The notes under the pieces: model-generated
The model's input: only the letters and a program-made list of their open reading frames with translations
Database searches by the model: none
Told to the model about the DNA's origin: nothing
Program-made: the position numbers and the translations under genes
Assembly (NCBI GenBank): GCA_017935565.1
Contig: JAGBHK010000022.1
Location: forward strand, 1-64,000
Direction: 5' to 3'
Source of the DNA: Lachnospiraceae bacterium
GTDB taxonomy: Bacteria > Bacillota > Clostridia > Lachnospirales > Lachnospiraceae
Length of the DNA stretch: 64,000 nt
Part shown: positions 45,264-54,204 of the stretch, piece after piece
Position numbering within the stretch: position 1 is the first letter of the stretch
Layout of the letters: each line of letters opens with the position of its first letter

Positions 45264-46435
45264 TAATAAAAAAATTTCAAGCAGAAACCGAAACAGAAGC
45301 TATAAAAATGGCACAGTTGGAAATGGGTAATAATGCTGTTATTATGCATATTAGAACTGTTAAACATAGAGCTTTGGCTAGGTTGTTTAAAAAGAATTAT
45401 GTTGAGGTTACAGCTGCATTAGAAGAAAAAACAGATAAGGTTCCTGTTAAGGCGGTGAATAAAGAATTAACTAAAGATACACAACCTTTATTGGAATTAG
45501 AAAAAAATACTAATGCAATTGAGGAAAAACTTAATAATTTGCAAAATATGATTGAGCAAAAGATTGTTACAGAAAATAAGGTTGTAGATGATATTGCAGA
45601 AGAAAATAAGATTGCAGACCAGGGAAGCAATGTTAATTTCAAATTTATGCAGTTGGTATACAGACAGCTTATTGATAATGAAGTTGATGAAAAATATGTT
45701 AACCAAATAATGGGTGAAGTGGAAGAATCACTGAAGAAAGGTTCAAATGTAGATAGTATTTTGGCAGCTATTTATCAGAAAATAATACTTAAGATGGGTG
45801 TGCCAGAAACAATTACTCATAACGAAGGTAAGACAAAGATAATATTCTTTGTTGGTCCGACTGGTGTGGGTAAAACAACAACTATTGCAAAACTTGCTTC
45901 TTATTTCAAACTTCAAAAGAATTTGAAGATAGGTTTCATTACTTCTGACACATACAGAATAGCAGCAGTTGAACAGTTACGTACATATGCAAATATTTTA
46001 AATGTGCCATTATCAGTTGTGTATACAATTGAAGAATATAATGAAGCAGTTAGAAATTATTCAGAATATGATATGATTTTTGTTGATACGGCAGGACGTT
46101 CACAAAAAAATACCGAACAATGCAACGAAATATTTAGATATATTGACGAAGGCGTATTAGGTGAAAATATGGAAAAGGAAGTATATTTGGTATTAAGTGC
46201 AGCTACAAAGTATAAGGATTTACTTAAAATATGCGATGTATTTGGTCACATTAAAGATTATAGATTAATATTTACAAAGTTAGACGAAACATATTCATTG
46301 GGGAATATTTTAAATGTTAAACTTAATACAGGGGCACCACTTTCATATGTTGCATGTGGACAGGTTGTTCCAGATGATATCAGTATGATAGATGCGCAAA
46401 AAATTGCTAGAAGTTTATTAGGTAGCGAAGAATAA
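45260..46435 (+). CDS. flhF: Flagellar SRP-like GTPase FlhF
   Basis: A 391-residue SIMIBI GTPase that sets the site and number of flagella. The start is GTG at 45260 (VIIKKFQAETETEAIKMAQ), overlapping the flhA stop. The basic N-terminal region and acidic middle are followed by the NG domain: G1 FFVGPTGVGKTTTIAKLA, SDTYRIAAVEQLRTYA, G3 FVDTAGRSQ and G4 TKLDE. flhG follows as its partner. Confidence 0.96.
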   Translation: MIIKKFQAETETEAIKMAQLEMGNNAVIMHIRTVKHRALARLFKKNYVEVTAALEEKTDKVPVKAVNKELTKDTQPLLELEKNTNAIEEKLNNLQNMIEQKIVTENKVVDDIAEENKIADQGSNVNFKFMQLVYRQLIDNEVDEKYVNQIMGEVEESLKKGSNVDSILAAIYQKIILKMGVPETITHNEGKTKIIFFVGPTGVGKTTTIAKLASYFKLQKNLKIGFITSDTYRIAAVEQLRTYANILNVPLSVVYTIEEYNEAVRNYSEYDMIFVDTAGRSQKNTEQCNEIFRYIDEGVLGENMEKEVYLVLSAATKYKDLLKICDVFGHIKDYRLIFTKLDETYSLGNILNVKLNTGAPLSYVACGQVVPDDISMIDAQKIARSLLGSEE

Positions 46436-46478
46436 GAAGTAGTGAGAATTTGTGTAAATTATAAGAATGGAGTTTAGA

Positions 46479-47369
46479 ATGGATCAGGCAGAAAAGTTAA
46501 GAGATATAGTAAAACAACATAATGCCATAAATGATAGACAAGCTAGAATTATCACTGTTACAAGTGGTAAGGGTGGAGTTGGTAAGTCTAGTATATCTAT
46601 TAATCTTGCTATTCAGTTTGCAAGTCAGGGAAAAAAGGTTATTATTTTTGATGCTGATTTTGGTCTTGCAAATATTGAAGTTATGTTAGGGGCTATTCCT
46701 AAGTTTAACCTAGCAGATATGATATTTAATGGAAAGGAATTCGAAGATATCATAGTGAAAGGACCTATGGATATAGGCTTTATTTCAGGTGGGTCAGGCA
46801 TTAACCGTCTGGCAAATATGAGCAAGGACCAGGTTACATTTTTGGTATATAAGTTAAAAGAATTAGAAAAATTAGCAGATGTTATTATAGTAGATACTGG
46901 TGCTGGAATTTCAGACAGCGTTCTTGAATTTGTTATGACTAGCAATGAAGTTATTTTAGTTACAACACCGGAGCCAACATCAATCACAGATTCATATGCT
47001 TTATTAAAATCTTTAAATGCAAAAAGTGGTTTTAATAAAGAAGAGACTACTATAAAAATTGTAGCTAATAGAGTGGATAGTTTTGATGAAGGAAAGAATT
47101 TATATGATAAGTTAAGTCTTGTTGTTGATAAATTTTTGAATATTCATTTAAAGTTTTTGGGTATTATTCCAAATGATGCAAATATGCAAAAGGCTGTAAT
47201 GCAGCAAAAACCTATAACAATCGCATATACAAATAGTGTTGGCACTAAAGCTTTTGAAAGTATAATGCAAACATTGGATGGTGAAGCAGAGGCGGAGGAA
47301 ATTAAGAAAAAAGGCTTGGCGGGTGCTTTTGTAAAAATGTTTAAAAATGCTAGAAGGAAAAATGGCTAA
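46479..47369 (+). CDS. flhG: MinD/ParA-family ATPase FlhG (YlxH)
   Basis: A 296-residue deviant-Walker ATPase that controls flagellar number with FlhF. ATG at 46479 (MDQAEKLRDIVKQHN) is preferred since TGGAG lies six bases before it; MDQAEKLR is the family's usual start. The Walker motif is VTSGKGGVGKSSISINLA, with DADFGLANIEVMLG and VIIVDTGAGISDSV following. A basic C-terminal tail (KNARRKNG) ends the protein. Confidence 0.96.
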   Translation: MDQAEKLRDIVKQHNAINDRQARIITVTSGKGGVGKSSISINLAIQFASQGKKVIIFDADFGLANIEVMLGAIPKFNLADMIFNGKEFEDIIVKGPMDIGFISGGSGINRLANMSKDQVTFLVYKLKELEKLADVIIVDTGAGISDSVLEFVMTSNEVILVTTPEPTSITDSYALLKSLNAKSGFNKEETTIKIVANRVDSFDEGKNLYDKLSLVVDKFLNIHLKFLGIIPNDANMQKAVMQQKPITIAYTNSVGTKAFESIMQTLDGEAEAEEIKKKGLAGAFVKMFKNARRKNG

Positions 47370-47405
47370 TAAAGATGTGTAATGCAATAGTGGAGGTTTT
47401 TACCA

Positions 47406-48149
47406 ATGATTGAAAGAATAGTAAGTACAGGTAATAAAATTGAATTTACTAAAGTCAGTTCCTATAGAGAATATGATTTGGAAATGGGTAGAGAAGATAA
47501 AAATGTCTATGTGAGTCAAGTGTACGATATTATTGATGAGGATAGGCTTAAAATCGGTGTCCCAATTGTTGGTGGACGTGTTCTTATGATTCCACAAAAT
47601 GTAAGAATAGATGTATGCTTTTATACAAGCCGTGGCTTGTTCCAAGGGCGTGCAATAGTTGTTGACCGTTTCAAAGAGGATAATATTTTTGTTATGGTTA
47701 TCGAGATGATTTCTGAATTGCAGAAGTATCAGAGAAGACAATATTTTAGATTGAATTGTACTATGGATATCATGTTTAGAAAACTCAATGATGAGGAACT
47801 TGCCGAATTTAACACAGAAGGCAAGGTGAGTACGCAAATTAGTCCTGATTACTTGTATAATAAGGCTACAGCACTTGATATTAGCGGTGGTGGTATAAGA
47901 TTTTTAACTGAAAAACCACTTAATAAAGATGATATTATTTTCGTTAATCTCAATATTGTATATGGTGAGGTTGAAAGAAAATACAATTTAGCTGGAAAAG
48001 TATTAGAAGTAAGTCAGGCAAAAAATAGAAGTAATTTTAATGAATGTCGAGTAGAGTATTGCAATATGAGTGGAGAAATACGTGAACAGATTATAAAATA
48101 CATATTCGAGCAGGAAAGAATAATGAGAAAGAGAGAAAATGAGATGTAA
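47406..48149 (+). CDS. PilZ-domain flagellar brake-type protein (YcgR/YpfA-like)
   Basis: A 247-residue protein with an N-terminal YcgR-like domain and a C-terminal PilZ domain. The c-di-GMP binding motif is QRRQYFRLN (RxxxR pattern) and DISGGGIRF (D/NxSxxG). In Bacillus the homolog YpfA slows the motor when c-di-GMP rises. The position between flhG and cheB is typical of clostridial operons. ATG at 47406 follows GGAGG. Confidence 0.9.
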   Translation: MIERIVSTGNKIEFTKVSSYREYDLEMGREDKNVYVSQVYDIIDEDRLKIGVPIVGGRVLMIPQNVRIDVCFYTSRGLFQGRAIVVDRFKEDNIFVMVIEMISELQKYQRRQYFRLNCTMDIMFRKLNDEELAEFNTEGKVSTQISPDYLYNKATALDISGGGIRFLTEKPLNKDDIIFVNLNIVYGEVERKYNLAGKVLEVSQAKNRSNFNECRVEYCNMSGEIREQIIKYIFEQERIMRKRENEM

Positions 48150-48190
48150 ATTTGATTAATTGCGTTACATCGGAAAGGTAGGTCGTGAAA

Positions 48191-49384
48191 ATGAAAAAGA
48201 ATATTTTAATTGTTGATGACTCTGCACTTATGAGAAGGGTAATATCTGATATAATAAATTCAGATAATCGGTTTACAGTGAAAGATATTGCAACAAATGG
48301 TTTAGAGGCGTTGGATTTAATAGTGAAGAACCGACTTCAGTATGATTGTGTTATGTTAGATATTAACATGCCGAAGTTAAATGGTTTGGAATTGTTAGAA
48401 CAACTTCAGAAGAACAAAATCAACATTAAAGTTATAATGGTGAGCACATTGACTAAGGAAGGTGCTAAAGAAACAATTATAGCATTGGAGCGAGGAGCTC
48501 TTGATTTTGTTACAAAGCCAGAAAACTATCTTGAAGCAAAAAAAGACAGCTTTAAAAATCGTTTATTAGAAGTTCTGAGTGTTGCTACAGGTCTCGATGC
48601 TAGTGGTTTTGATGCTGCTGAACGAGTGACAGTATCCTCAAATGTTGCTGTGAAGAATCGCGAAACTCGCGAGGATAAAAAAGGAACTGTTATTCAAAAA
48701 GAAACTTCTAATGTCGTAAGAAGAAATAGTGTAATGCCAGAAAGAGGAACTACATTCGGTCCACATAAAAGATTTGTGGGTAATAAGGAAGGAAAGACTA
48801 AAATTGTTGCTTTGGCTTGTTCAACAGGTGGTCCAAAGTCATTACAGTCAGTTATTCCTAAATTATCAGCAAATATTGATGCTCCGATAGTGCTAGTACA
48901 ACATATGCCAAAAGGATTTACCAATTCTTTAGCGTTACGTCTCGATGAGATGAGTGAAGTAACAGTAAAGGAAGCTGCTAATGGTGATGTTCTAAAAAAA
49001 GGTTGTGTATACATAGCGCCAGGTGGACTTCAGATGAAAGTAGTAAAAGATGGAGCGAACTTTAAAATAGTAACAACAGATGATGCAGCGGTTGGTGGAT
49101 TAAAGCCATGTGCCAACATTATGTACGAGTCATTAAAGGGACTTCCAATTGATGAAGTTACATGCGTTGTTTTGACAGGCATGGGCGCAGATGGAACCCT
49201 TGGAATTGGAGAATTAGCGAAGACAAATAATATCTACGTTATATCTCAAGATGAAGCTACAAGTGTTGTTTATGGTATGCCAAGAGCTGTAGCTGAAGCT
49301 AAACTTTCAGATGAGATTGTACCTTTGGAAGATGTTGCTTCGGCGATACTTAAGAATGTGGGGGTGCTAAACAATGGACGTTAG
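48191..49384 (+). CDS. cheB: Protein-glutamate methylesterase CheB
   Basis: A 397-residue enzyme that demethylates and deamidates chemoreceptors. ATG at 48191 (MKKNILIVDDSALMRRV) is preferred; an in-frame GTG lies at 48185. The receiver domain has Asp9/10 and phospho-Asp57 (VMLDINMPKLNG). After a linker rich in Thr, Val and Lys, the methylesterase domain has the catalytic triad in ALACSTGGPKS, VQHMPKGF and GMGADGT. It overlaps cheA by 11 bases. No cheR is present. Confidence 0.97.
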   Translation: MKKNILIVDDSALMRRVISDIINSDNRFTVKDIATNGLEALDLIVKNRLQYDCVMLDINMPKLNGLELLEQLQKNKINIKVIMVSTLTKEGAKETIIALERGALDFVTKPENYLEAKKDSFKNRLLEVLSVATGLDASGFDAAERVTVSSNVAVKNRETREDKKGTVIQKETSNVVRRNSVMPERGTTFGPHKRFVGNKEGKTKIVALACSTGGPKSLQSVIPKLSANIDAPIVLVQHMPKGFTNSLALRLDEMSEVTVKEAANGDVLKKGCVYIAPGGLQMKVVKDGANFKIVTTDDAAVGGLKPCANIMYESLKGLPIDEVTCVVLTGMGADGTLGIGELAKTNNIYVISQDEATSVVYGMPRAVAEAKLSDEIVPLEDVASAILKNVGVLNNGR

Positions 49385-51467
49385 CCAGTACTTAGAGATT
49401 TTTATTGATGAAACAAGTGAACATTTACAGAATTTAAGCCAGCAGCTTATGTCGTTAGAAGAAGAGCCTGGCAATTCAGACACAATAAATGAAATATTCC
49501 GTGCTGCACATTCATTAAAAGGAATGGCAGGTACAATGGGATTTAAGAGAATGCAGAACCTTACACATGTTATGGAAAATGTATTTTCTGAAGTTAGAAA
49601 TGGAAAGATGAGTGTAACTGCTGAACTTGTGGATGTACTTTTTCAGTGTCTTGATGCATTGGAAAGTTATCTTGCATCTATTCAGCAGACATCGGATGAA
49701 GGAACAGAAGATAATGAATCAATTATTGCTTTATTAAATAAGTTCCTTGAAGGTCAGCCTGCAGAGGCTAAAAAAGAGCCTGCTAAAAAAGCAGAGGATA
49801 AGAAACCAGAGGTTAATACAACTAGTGCAGCTACAAGTACAACAGTTAGTAATGTTGCATTTTCTGAATTTGAAGTTAATGCGATAAAAGAAGCTTTTGA
49901 AAAAGGCATTAAAGTGTACAAATTAGTTGTTCATGTTGATGAAAACTGTATATTAAAAGCTGCCAGAGCGTTTTTAGTATTTAAATCTTTGGAAGATTTA
50001 GGTGAAATTATTAAATCTGAACCATATGTTCAGGATATTGAAGATGAAAAATTTGATTTCGAATTTACGCTTGTGTTTGTAACAAAGGAATCATTGGAAA
50101 AAGTTATTACAACTGTTGAAAATGTTTCTGAAATTAGAAAAGTTGATGGTGAAGAATTAACTGAAGTTCCACAGGCTGGTAAAAAAGAAGAAGAGACAGT
50201 AGAAACTGTTGAACCACAAGAAGAAAAGAAGACAGAAGTAGTTAAGAAAGAAGAAAAAGCGGTTGAAAAACCTAAAGCTGCAGAAACTGCACCAGCTAAA
50301 GGTCAAACTGCAGGTAAGCCTATAGTTAACCGTTCTGTTAGAGTTGATATTGATAAACTTGATGTTCTTATGAATCTTGTTAGTGAGCTTATTATTGCTA
50401 AGAACAGTATTGTTGCAGCAAATGAAAATGCTGAAAATGCACAGGGCGTTACAGAACACATAGAATATCTCGAAAGAGTTACTACAAACCTTCACGAATC
50501 AGTTATGAAGGTTAGAATGATGCCTATTGAAACTGTAACACAGAAATTCCCTAAGATGGTACGAGATTTGTCTAAGAAGCTTGATAAGCAGATGAAACTT
50601 GTTATCACAGGTGAAGAGACAGAACTTGATAGAACTGTTATCGATGAAATCGGTGATCCACTTATGCATTTACTTAGAAATTCAGCAGACCATGGTTTGG
50701 AAACTGCAGATGTGAGAATTTCAAGAGGTAAGGATCCGGTTGGTAATATTGAACTTAACGCATATCAGGACGGTAACAATGTAGTTATCGAAGTTAAGGA
50801 TGACGGTAACGGTATCGATGTTGAAAGAGTTAGAGATAAAGCACTTGAGAAGGGTTCTATTACTCAGGCTCAGGCTGAAGCAATGACAGATAAAGAAATT
50901 ATTGATCTTTTATTCCAGCCAAGTTTCTCAACTGCAAAAGCAGTTACAGATGTTTCTGGTAGAGGCGTTGGACTTGATGTTGTTAAGACAAAGATTGAAT
51001 CACTTGGTGGTGATATTGAAGTTAAGACAAAACTTGGTGAAGGAAGCACATTTATAATTAGATTACCTCTTACACTTGCTATTATTCAGGCGTTGATGGT
51101 TGAACTTGGTGATGAAATTTATGCTATTTCTCTTGGTTCAATTGAAACGATTGAAGATGTTAACATTAGCGAGATTAAGTATGTACAGTCAAAAGAAGTA
51201 ATTAATTTACGTGGTTCAGTTATTCCAATTATTAGATTAGGTCAGGTATTGGATATTGAATCAGAAGAAACAGAAAACCTTACAGTAGTTGTTGTTAAGA
51301 AGGGTGATAGATCTGCAGGTCTTGTTATTGATAAGTTAATAGGACAGCAGGAAATCGTTATTAAATCACTTGGTAAGTATATTAATAATAGTAAACTTAT
51401 TAGTGGTGCAACAATTCTTGGTGATGGTGAAGTTGCGTTGATTCTTGACGTAAATACATTAGTGTAG
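49374..51467 (+). CDS. cheA: Chemotaxis histidine kinase CheA
   Basis: A 697-residue kinase. The P1 HPt domain has phospho-His46 in FRAAHSLKGMAG. A P2-like domain (about 165-265) binds CheY/CheB, and an acidic-lysine linker precedes the dimerisation domain (VDKLDVLMNLVSELIIAKNS-type). The ATP-binding domain shows LLRNSADHGLE (N box), KDDGNGID and SGRGVGLDVVK. A C-terminal CheW-like domain ends the protein. ATG at 49374 lies within the end of cheB. Confidence 0.97.
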   Translation: MDVSQYLEIFIDETSEHLQNLSQQLMSLEEEPGNSDTINEIFRAAHSLKGMAGTMGFKRMQNLTHVMENVFSEVRNGKMSVTAELVDVLFQCLDALESYLASIQQTSDEGTEDNESIIALLNKFLEGQPAEAKKEPAKKAEDKKPEVNTTSAATSTTVSNVAFSEFEVNAIKEAFEKGIKVYKLVVHVDENCILKAARAFLVFKSLEDLGEIIKSEPYVQDIEDEKFDFEFTLVFVTKESLEKVITTVENVSEIRKVDGEELTEVPQAGKKEEETVETVEPQEEKKTEVVKKEEKAVEKPKAAETAPAKGQTAGKPIVNRSVRVDIDKLDVLMNLVSELIIAKNSIVAANENAENAQGVTEHIEYLERVTTNLHESVMKVRMMPIETVTQKFPKMVRDLSKKLDKQMKLVITGEETELDRTVIDEIGDPLMHLLRNSADHGLETADVRISRGKDPVGNIELNAYQDGNNVVIEVKDDGNGIDVERVRDKALEKGSITQAQAEAMTDKEIIDLLFQPSFSTAKAVTDVSGRGVGLDVVKTKIESLGGDIEVKTKLGEGSTFIIRLPLTLAIIQALMVELGDEIYAISLGSIETIEDVNISEIKYVQSKEVINLRGSVIPIIRLGQVLDIESEETENLTVVVVKKGDRSAGLVIDKLIGQQEIVIKSLGKYINNSKLISGATILGDGEVALILDVNTLV

Positions 51468-51480
51468 TGGAGGTATGGTT

Positions 51481-51930
51481 ATGGACAATAAATTAATTGG
51501 AACAGATACAACCCAGTACATTGTTGTAAAAATGGGTGTTGAACAGTATGGTATTGACATAAAATATGTTGATAATATTGTTAGAATGCAGAAAATCACA
51601 AGAGTACCAAAAGCACAGAAATGGTTTGACGGTGTAATAAATCTTAGAGGTGAAATTATTCCAGTTATGAATCTTCGTAGAAAATTCGAATTGGAAGAAG
51701 TTGAAAACACAGATAAGACAAGAATAATTGTTTTAAAACCAGACAATCAGGGCTCGATAGGTGTGATTGTTGATAGAGTAAAAGAAGTTGTAACATTAGG
51801 TAGTGAATCTATCGAAAAAGCCCAGACTGACATGAAAGATGAAAAGAGTAAATACATTTCATCAGTTGGCAAGCAGGGAGATGAACTTATAACAATACTT
51901 AATATTAATGGAGTGCTTGATATTAATTAG
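51481..51930 (+). CDS. cheW: Chemotaxis coupling protein CheW
   Basis: A 149-residue adaptor linking receptors to CheA. ATG at 51481 (MDNKLIGTDTTQYIVVKMG) has GGAGGT six bases upstream; the ATG at 51475 is too close. Conserved core: YGIDIKYVDNIVRMQKITRVP, FDGVINLRGEIIPVMNLR and GVIVDRVKEVV. Length is normal. Confidence 0.96.
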   Translation: MDNKLIGTDTTQYIVVKMGVEQYGIDIKYVDNIVRMQKITRVPKAQKWFDGVINLRGEIIPVMNLRRKFELEEVENTDKTRIIVLKPDNQGSIGVIVDRVKEVVTLGSESIEKAQTDMKDEKSKYISSVGKQGDELITILNINGVLDIN

Positions 51931-51952
51931 TGTTACAGAAAGGAAAGCAAGT

Positions 51953-52576
51953 ATGGCAAAAATTGATTTAGATAATATGGAATCAGTTCAATTTGACGTA
52001 TTGAGAGAAATTGGTAATATTGGAGCAGGTAATGCTACAACAGCTCTTTCTAAATTGTTGGATGCCAGAATCGATATGAGAGTTCCAAAAGTAAATCTTG
52101 CAGGTTTTTCTGAAATCACTGGAATTATTGGTGATGAAGAAGAGGTTATGGTTGGAATACTTTTATCTCTCGAAGGCGATGTAAATGGAATGATGATGTT
52201 CCTTTTAGATACGGCTTCAGCAGGAAGATTAGTTGCAACATTATTAAAACAGGAAGAAAATATAGACAAAGACATTTATGATTTTTCAGAAATGGAATTG
52301 TCAGCATTGAATGAGATAGGTAATATTATCACAGGCGCATATCTTTCAGCTTTATCTGATTTGACAAAGCTTACAATTGTGTCAAGTGTACCTACTCTAC
52401 AAGTCGATATGGCTGGTGCTATTTTAAGTATTCCTGCTATTGAATTCAGTAAAATCGGAGATAAGGTTCTCTTGATTGAAACCCAATTTGATGAAGAGAG
52501 TCATATTAATGGTTATTTTCTCTTGGTACCTGAACTTGAATCATATGATGTTATATTAAATTCATTAGGATTATAG
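51953..52576 (+). CDS. cheC: CheY-P phosphatase CheC
   Basis: A 207-residue phosphatase. ATG at 51953 (MAKIDLDNMESVQFDVL) follows GAAAGGAAAGC. Both active-site motifs are intact: EIGNIGAGNATTALS and EIGNIITGAYLSALS, each with the Glu/Asn pair. CheC works with CheD (next gene) in receptor adaptation in Bacillus. Together with FliY it gives two sinks for CheY-P. Confidence 0.95.
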   Translation: MAKIDLDNMESVQFDVLREIGNIGAGNATTALSKLLDARIDMRVPKVNLAGFSEITGIIGDEEEVMVGILLSLEGDVNGMMMFLLDTASAGRLVATLLKQEENIDKDIYDFSEMELSALNEIGNIITGAYLSALSDLTKLTIVSSVPTLQVDMAGAILSIPAIEFSKIGDKVLLIETQFDEESHINGYFLLVPELESYDVILNSLGL

Positions 52577-52594
52577 TTAGGTGGCGTTAGACAT

Positions 52595-53083
52595 ATGGGT
52601 GAGATTATTAAAGTAGGCATGGCTGATTTAAAAGTATGCAGAGAGCCAGACAGTCTTACCACATTGGGACTAGGGTCCTGCGTTGGAGTAGCATTATATG
52701 ATCCGATTACAAAAATTAGTGGATTGGCACATGTTATGCTGCCTAGTAGTAAAGAAATCAGAAATAATGCCAATATCGCAAAATTTGCGGATACAGGTAT
52801 AGACGAAACATTGAGACTGATGGTTGAAATGGGAGCGCAAACAAAAAGAATGGTCGCGAAAATTGCAGGCGGAGCTCAAATGTTTAGTTTTGGAAGTAAG
52901 AGTTCGGACAATCTTAATATAGGATTAAAAAATGTTGAAGCTGTGAAAGCAAAATTAACGGAGTTACATATTCCTATAGTTGCAGAAGATACTGGACTTA
53001 ATTATGGTCGAACTGTAATATTGGATTCGAACACAGGTGAATACAGTATTAAAGCAGTTGGCAAACCTATAAAAGTGTTATAA
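52595..53083 (+). CDS. cheD: Chemoreceptor glutamine deamidase CheD
   Basis: A 162-residue enzyme that deamidates receptor glutamines and binds CheC. The catalytic Cys is in TLGLGSCVGVALYDP and the His in GLAHVMLPSS; the Thr of the triad lies in the conserved KIAGGAQMF region or nearby. ATG at 52595 follows TAGGTGGCG. Confidence 0.95.
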   Translation: MGEIIKVGMADLKVCREPDSLTTLGLGSCVGVALYDPITKISGLAHVMLPSSKEIRNNANIAKFADTGIDETLRLMVEMGAQTKRMVAKIAGGAQMFSFGSKSSDNLNIGLKNVEAVKAKLTELHIPIVAEDTGLNYGRTVILDSNTGEYSIKAVGKPIKVL

Positions 53084-53094
53084 GAGGTGCAAAA

Positions 53095-53394
53095 ATGATA
53101 GAACGCACAAAATTTATTCCAGCAATAGTAGCGTTGTTATTTACATTTGTAGCATCTATAGTAACGATTATAAACAGGTATGAAGCTACACAAGCATTGA
53201 TAATAATATTATCTGTGCTTGTGGGTTCGTACGTTGTGGGATTGATACTTAGATGGATTGCAACAACTTACTTAGTTGTAGAAGTTGAAAATCTTAAAGA
53301 AGAATCTGAATCTGAGACAGATGAAAATGGGGAAAAAGTCGAAGGTGATGAGAATGAAGAAGTAACAGCAAAACAAAGTGCAGAAGATGTATAG
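53095..53394 (+). CDS. Small membrane protein with acidic tail, in chemotaxis operon
   Basis: A 99-residue protein with two transmembrane helices (about 8-27 and 34-60) and a cytoplasmic tail (about 68-99) very rich in Glu and Ser. ATG at 53095 follows AGAGGTGC. It sits between cheD and fliA with small gaps, so it belongs to the operon. No domain is recognised. Confidence 0.8.
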   Translation: MIERTKFIPAIVALLFTFVASIVTIINRYEATQALIIILSVLVGSYVVGLILRWIATTYLVVEVENLKEESESETDENGEKVEGDENEEVTAKQSAEDV

Positions 53395-53420
53395 GATTAT
53401 AATGAATTGGAGAACTAAAA

Positions 53421-54188
53421 ATGACAGAGGCAGAAAAGAATAAGTTGTGGGAAAGTTATGTGAAAACAAACTCTCCAGCAATTAGAGAAAAAATTATAAT
53501 TGAATATGCTCCTTTAGTTAAGTTTGTTGCAGGACGATTAAGCATGTACTTAGGGTATAATGTTGAATATGATGATTTGGTGAGTTACGGTATTTTTGGA
53601 CTTATTGATGCAATTGATAAATTTGACTATGGTAAAGGAATCAAATTTGAGACCTATGCCAGTCTTAGAATTCGTGGTGCAATTTTAGACCAGATTAGAA
53701 AAATGGATTGGATTCCTCGTTCATTACGACAGAAGCAGAAAAAGATAGATGCTGCGATGTCTAAAATAGAATCAGAAATGGGAAGACCAGCGACTGATGA
53801 AGAAATTGCTAAAGAATTAGGAATTAGTGAAGAAGAGTATATTAACTGGCAAGGACAGGCTAATGTTACAAATGTAATATCATTAGATGAATTTATGGAA
53901 GCTAGTGGAGATAAGGGCATTGAACCAACGAAACATGTACCATATGAACAGCCAGAAACTGTTGTGGAGAAAACAGAGTTAAAGCAACTTATTGTTGAAG
54001 CGTTGGAAGAACTTACTGAGAAAGAAAAGAAAGTGGTAATATTATATTATTATGAAGAATTGACTTTGAAAGAAATTAGTAAGGTGTTAGAAGTAACAGA
54101 ATCAAGAGTTTCGCAATTACATACAAAGGCATTGCAAAAGATGAAAACAAAGCTTGGTGATTATGCGGAAAACATTTTTAGAGATTAG
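53421..54188 (+). CDS. fliA: Flagellar sigma factor FliA (sigma-28/SigD)
   Basis: A 255-residue sigma factor for late flagellar and chemotaxis genes. Region 2 has YAPLVKFVAGRLS, VEYDDLVSYGIFGLIDAIDKFD and FETYASLRIRGAILDQIR; region 3 DWIPRSLRQKQKKID; region 4 EELTLKEISKVLEVTESRVSQLHTKA. ATG at 53421 follows TGGAGAAC. No FlgM anti-sigma gene is seen in the window. Confidence 0.97.
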   Translation: MTEAEKNKLWESYVKTNSPAIREKIIIEYAPLVKFVAGRLSMYLGYNVEYDDLVSYGIFGLIDAIDKFDYGKGIKFETYASLRIRGAILDQIRKMDWIPRSLRQKQKKIDAAMSKIESEMGRPATDEEIAKELGISEEEYINWQGQANVTNVISLDEFMEASGDKGIEPTKHVPYEQPETVVEKTELKQLIVEALEELTEKEKKVVILYYYEELTLKEISKVLEVTESRVSQLHTKALQKMKTKLGDYAENIFRD

Positions 54189-54204
54189 TTGAGAGGAAAA
54201 ACGG

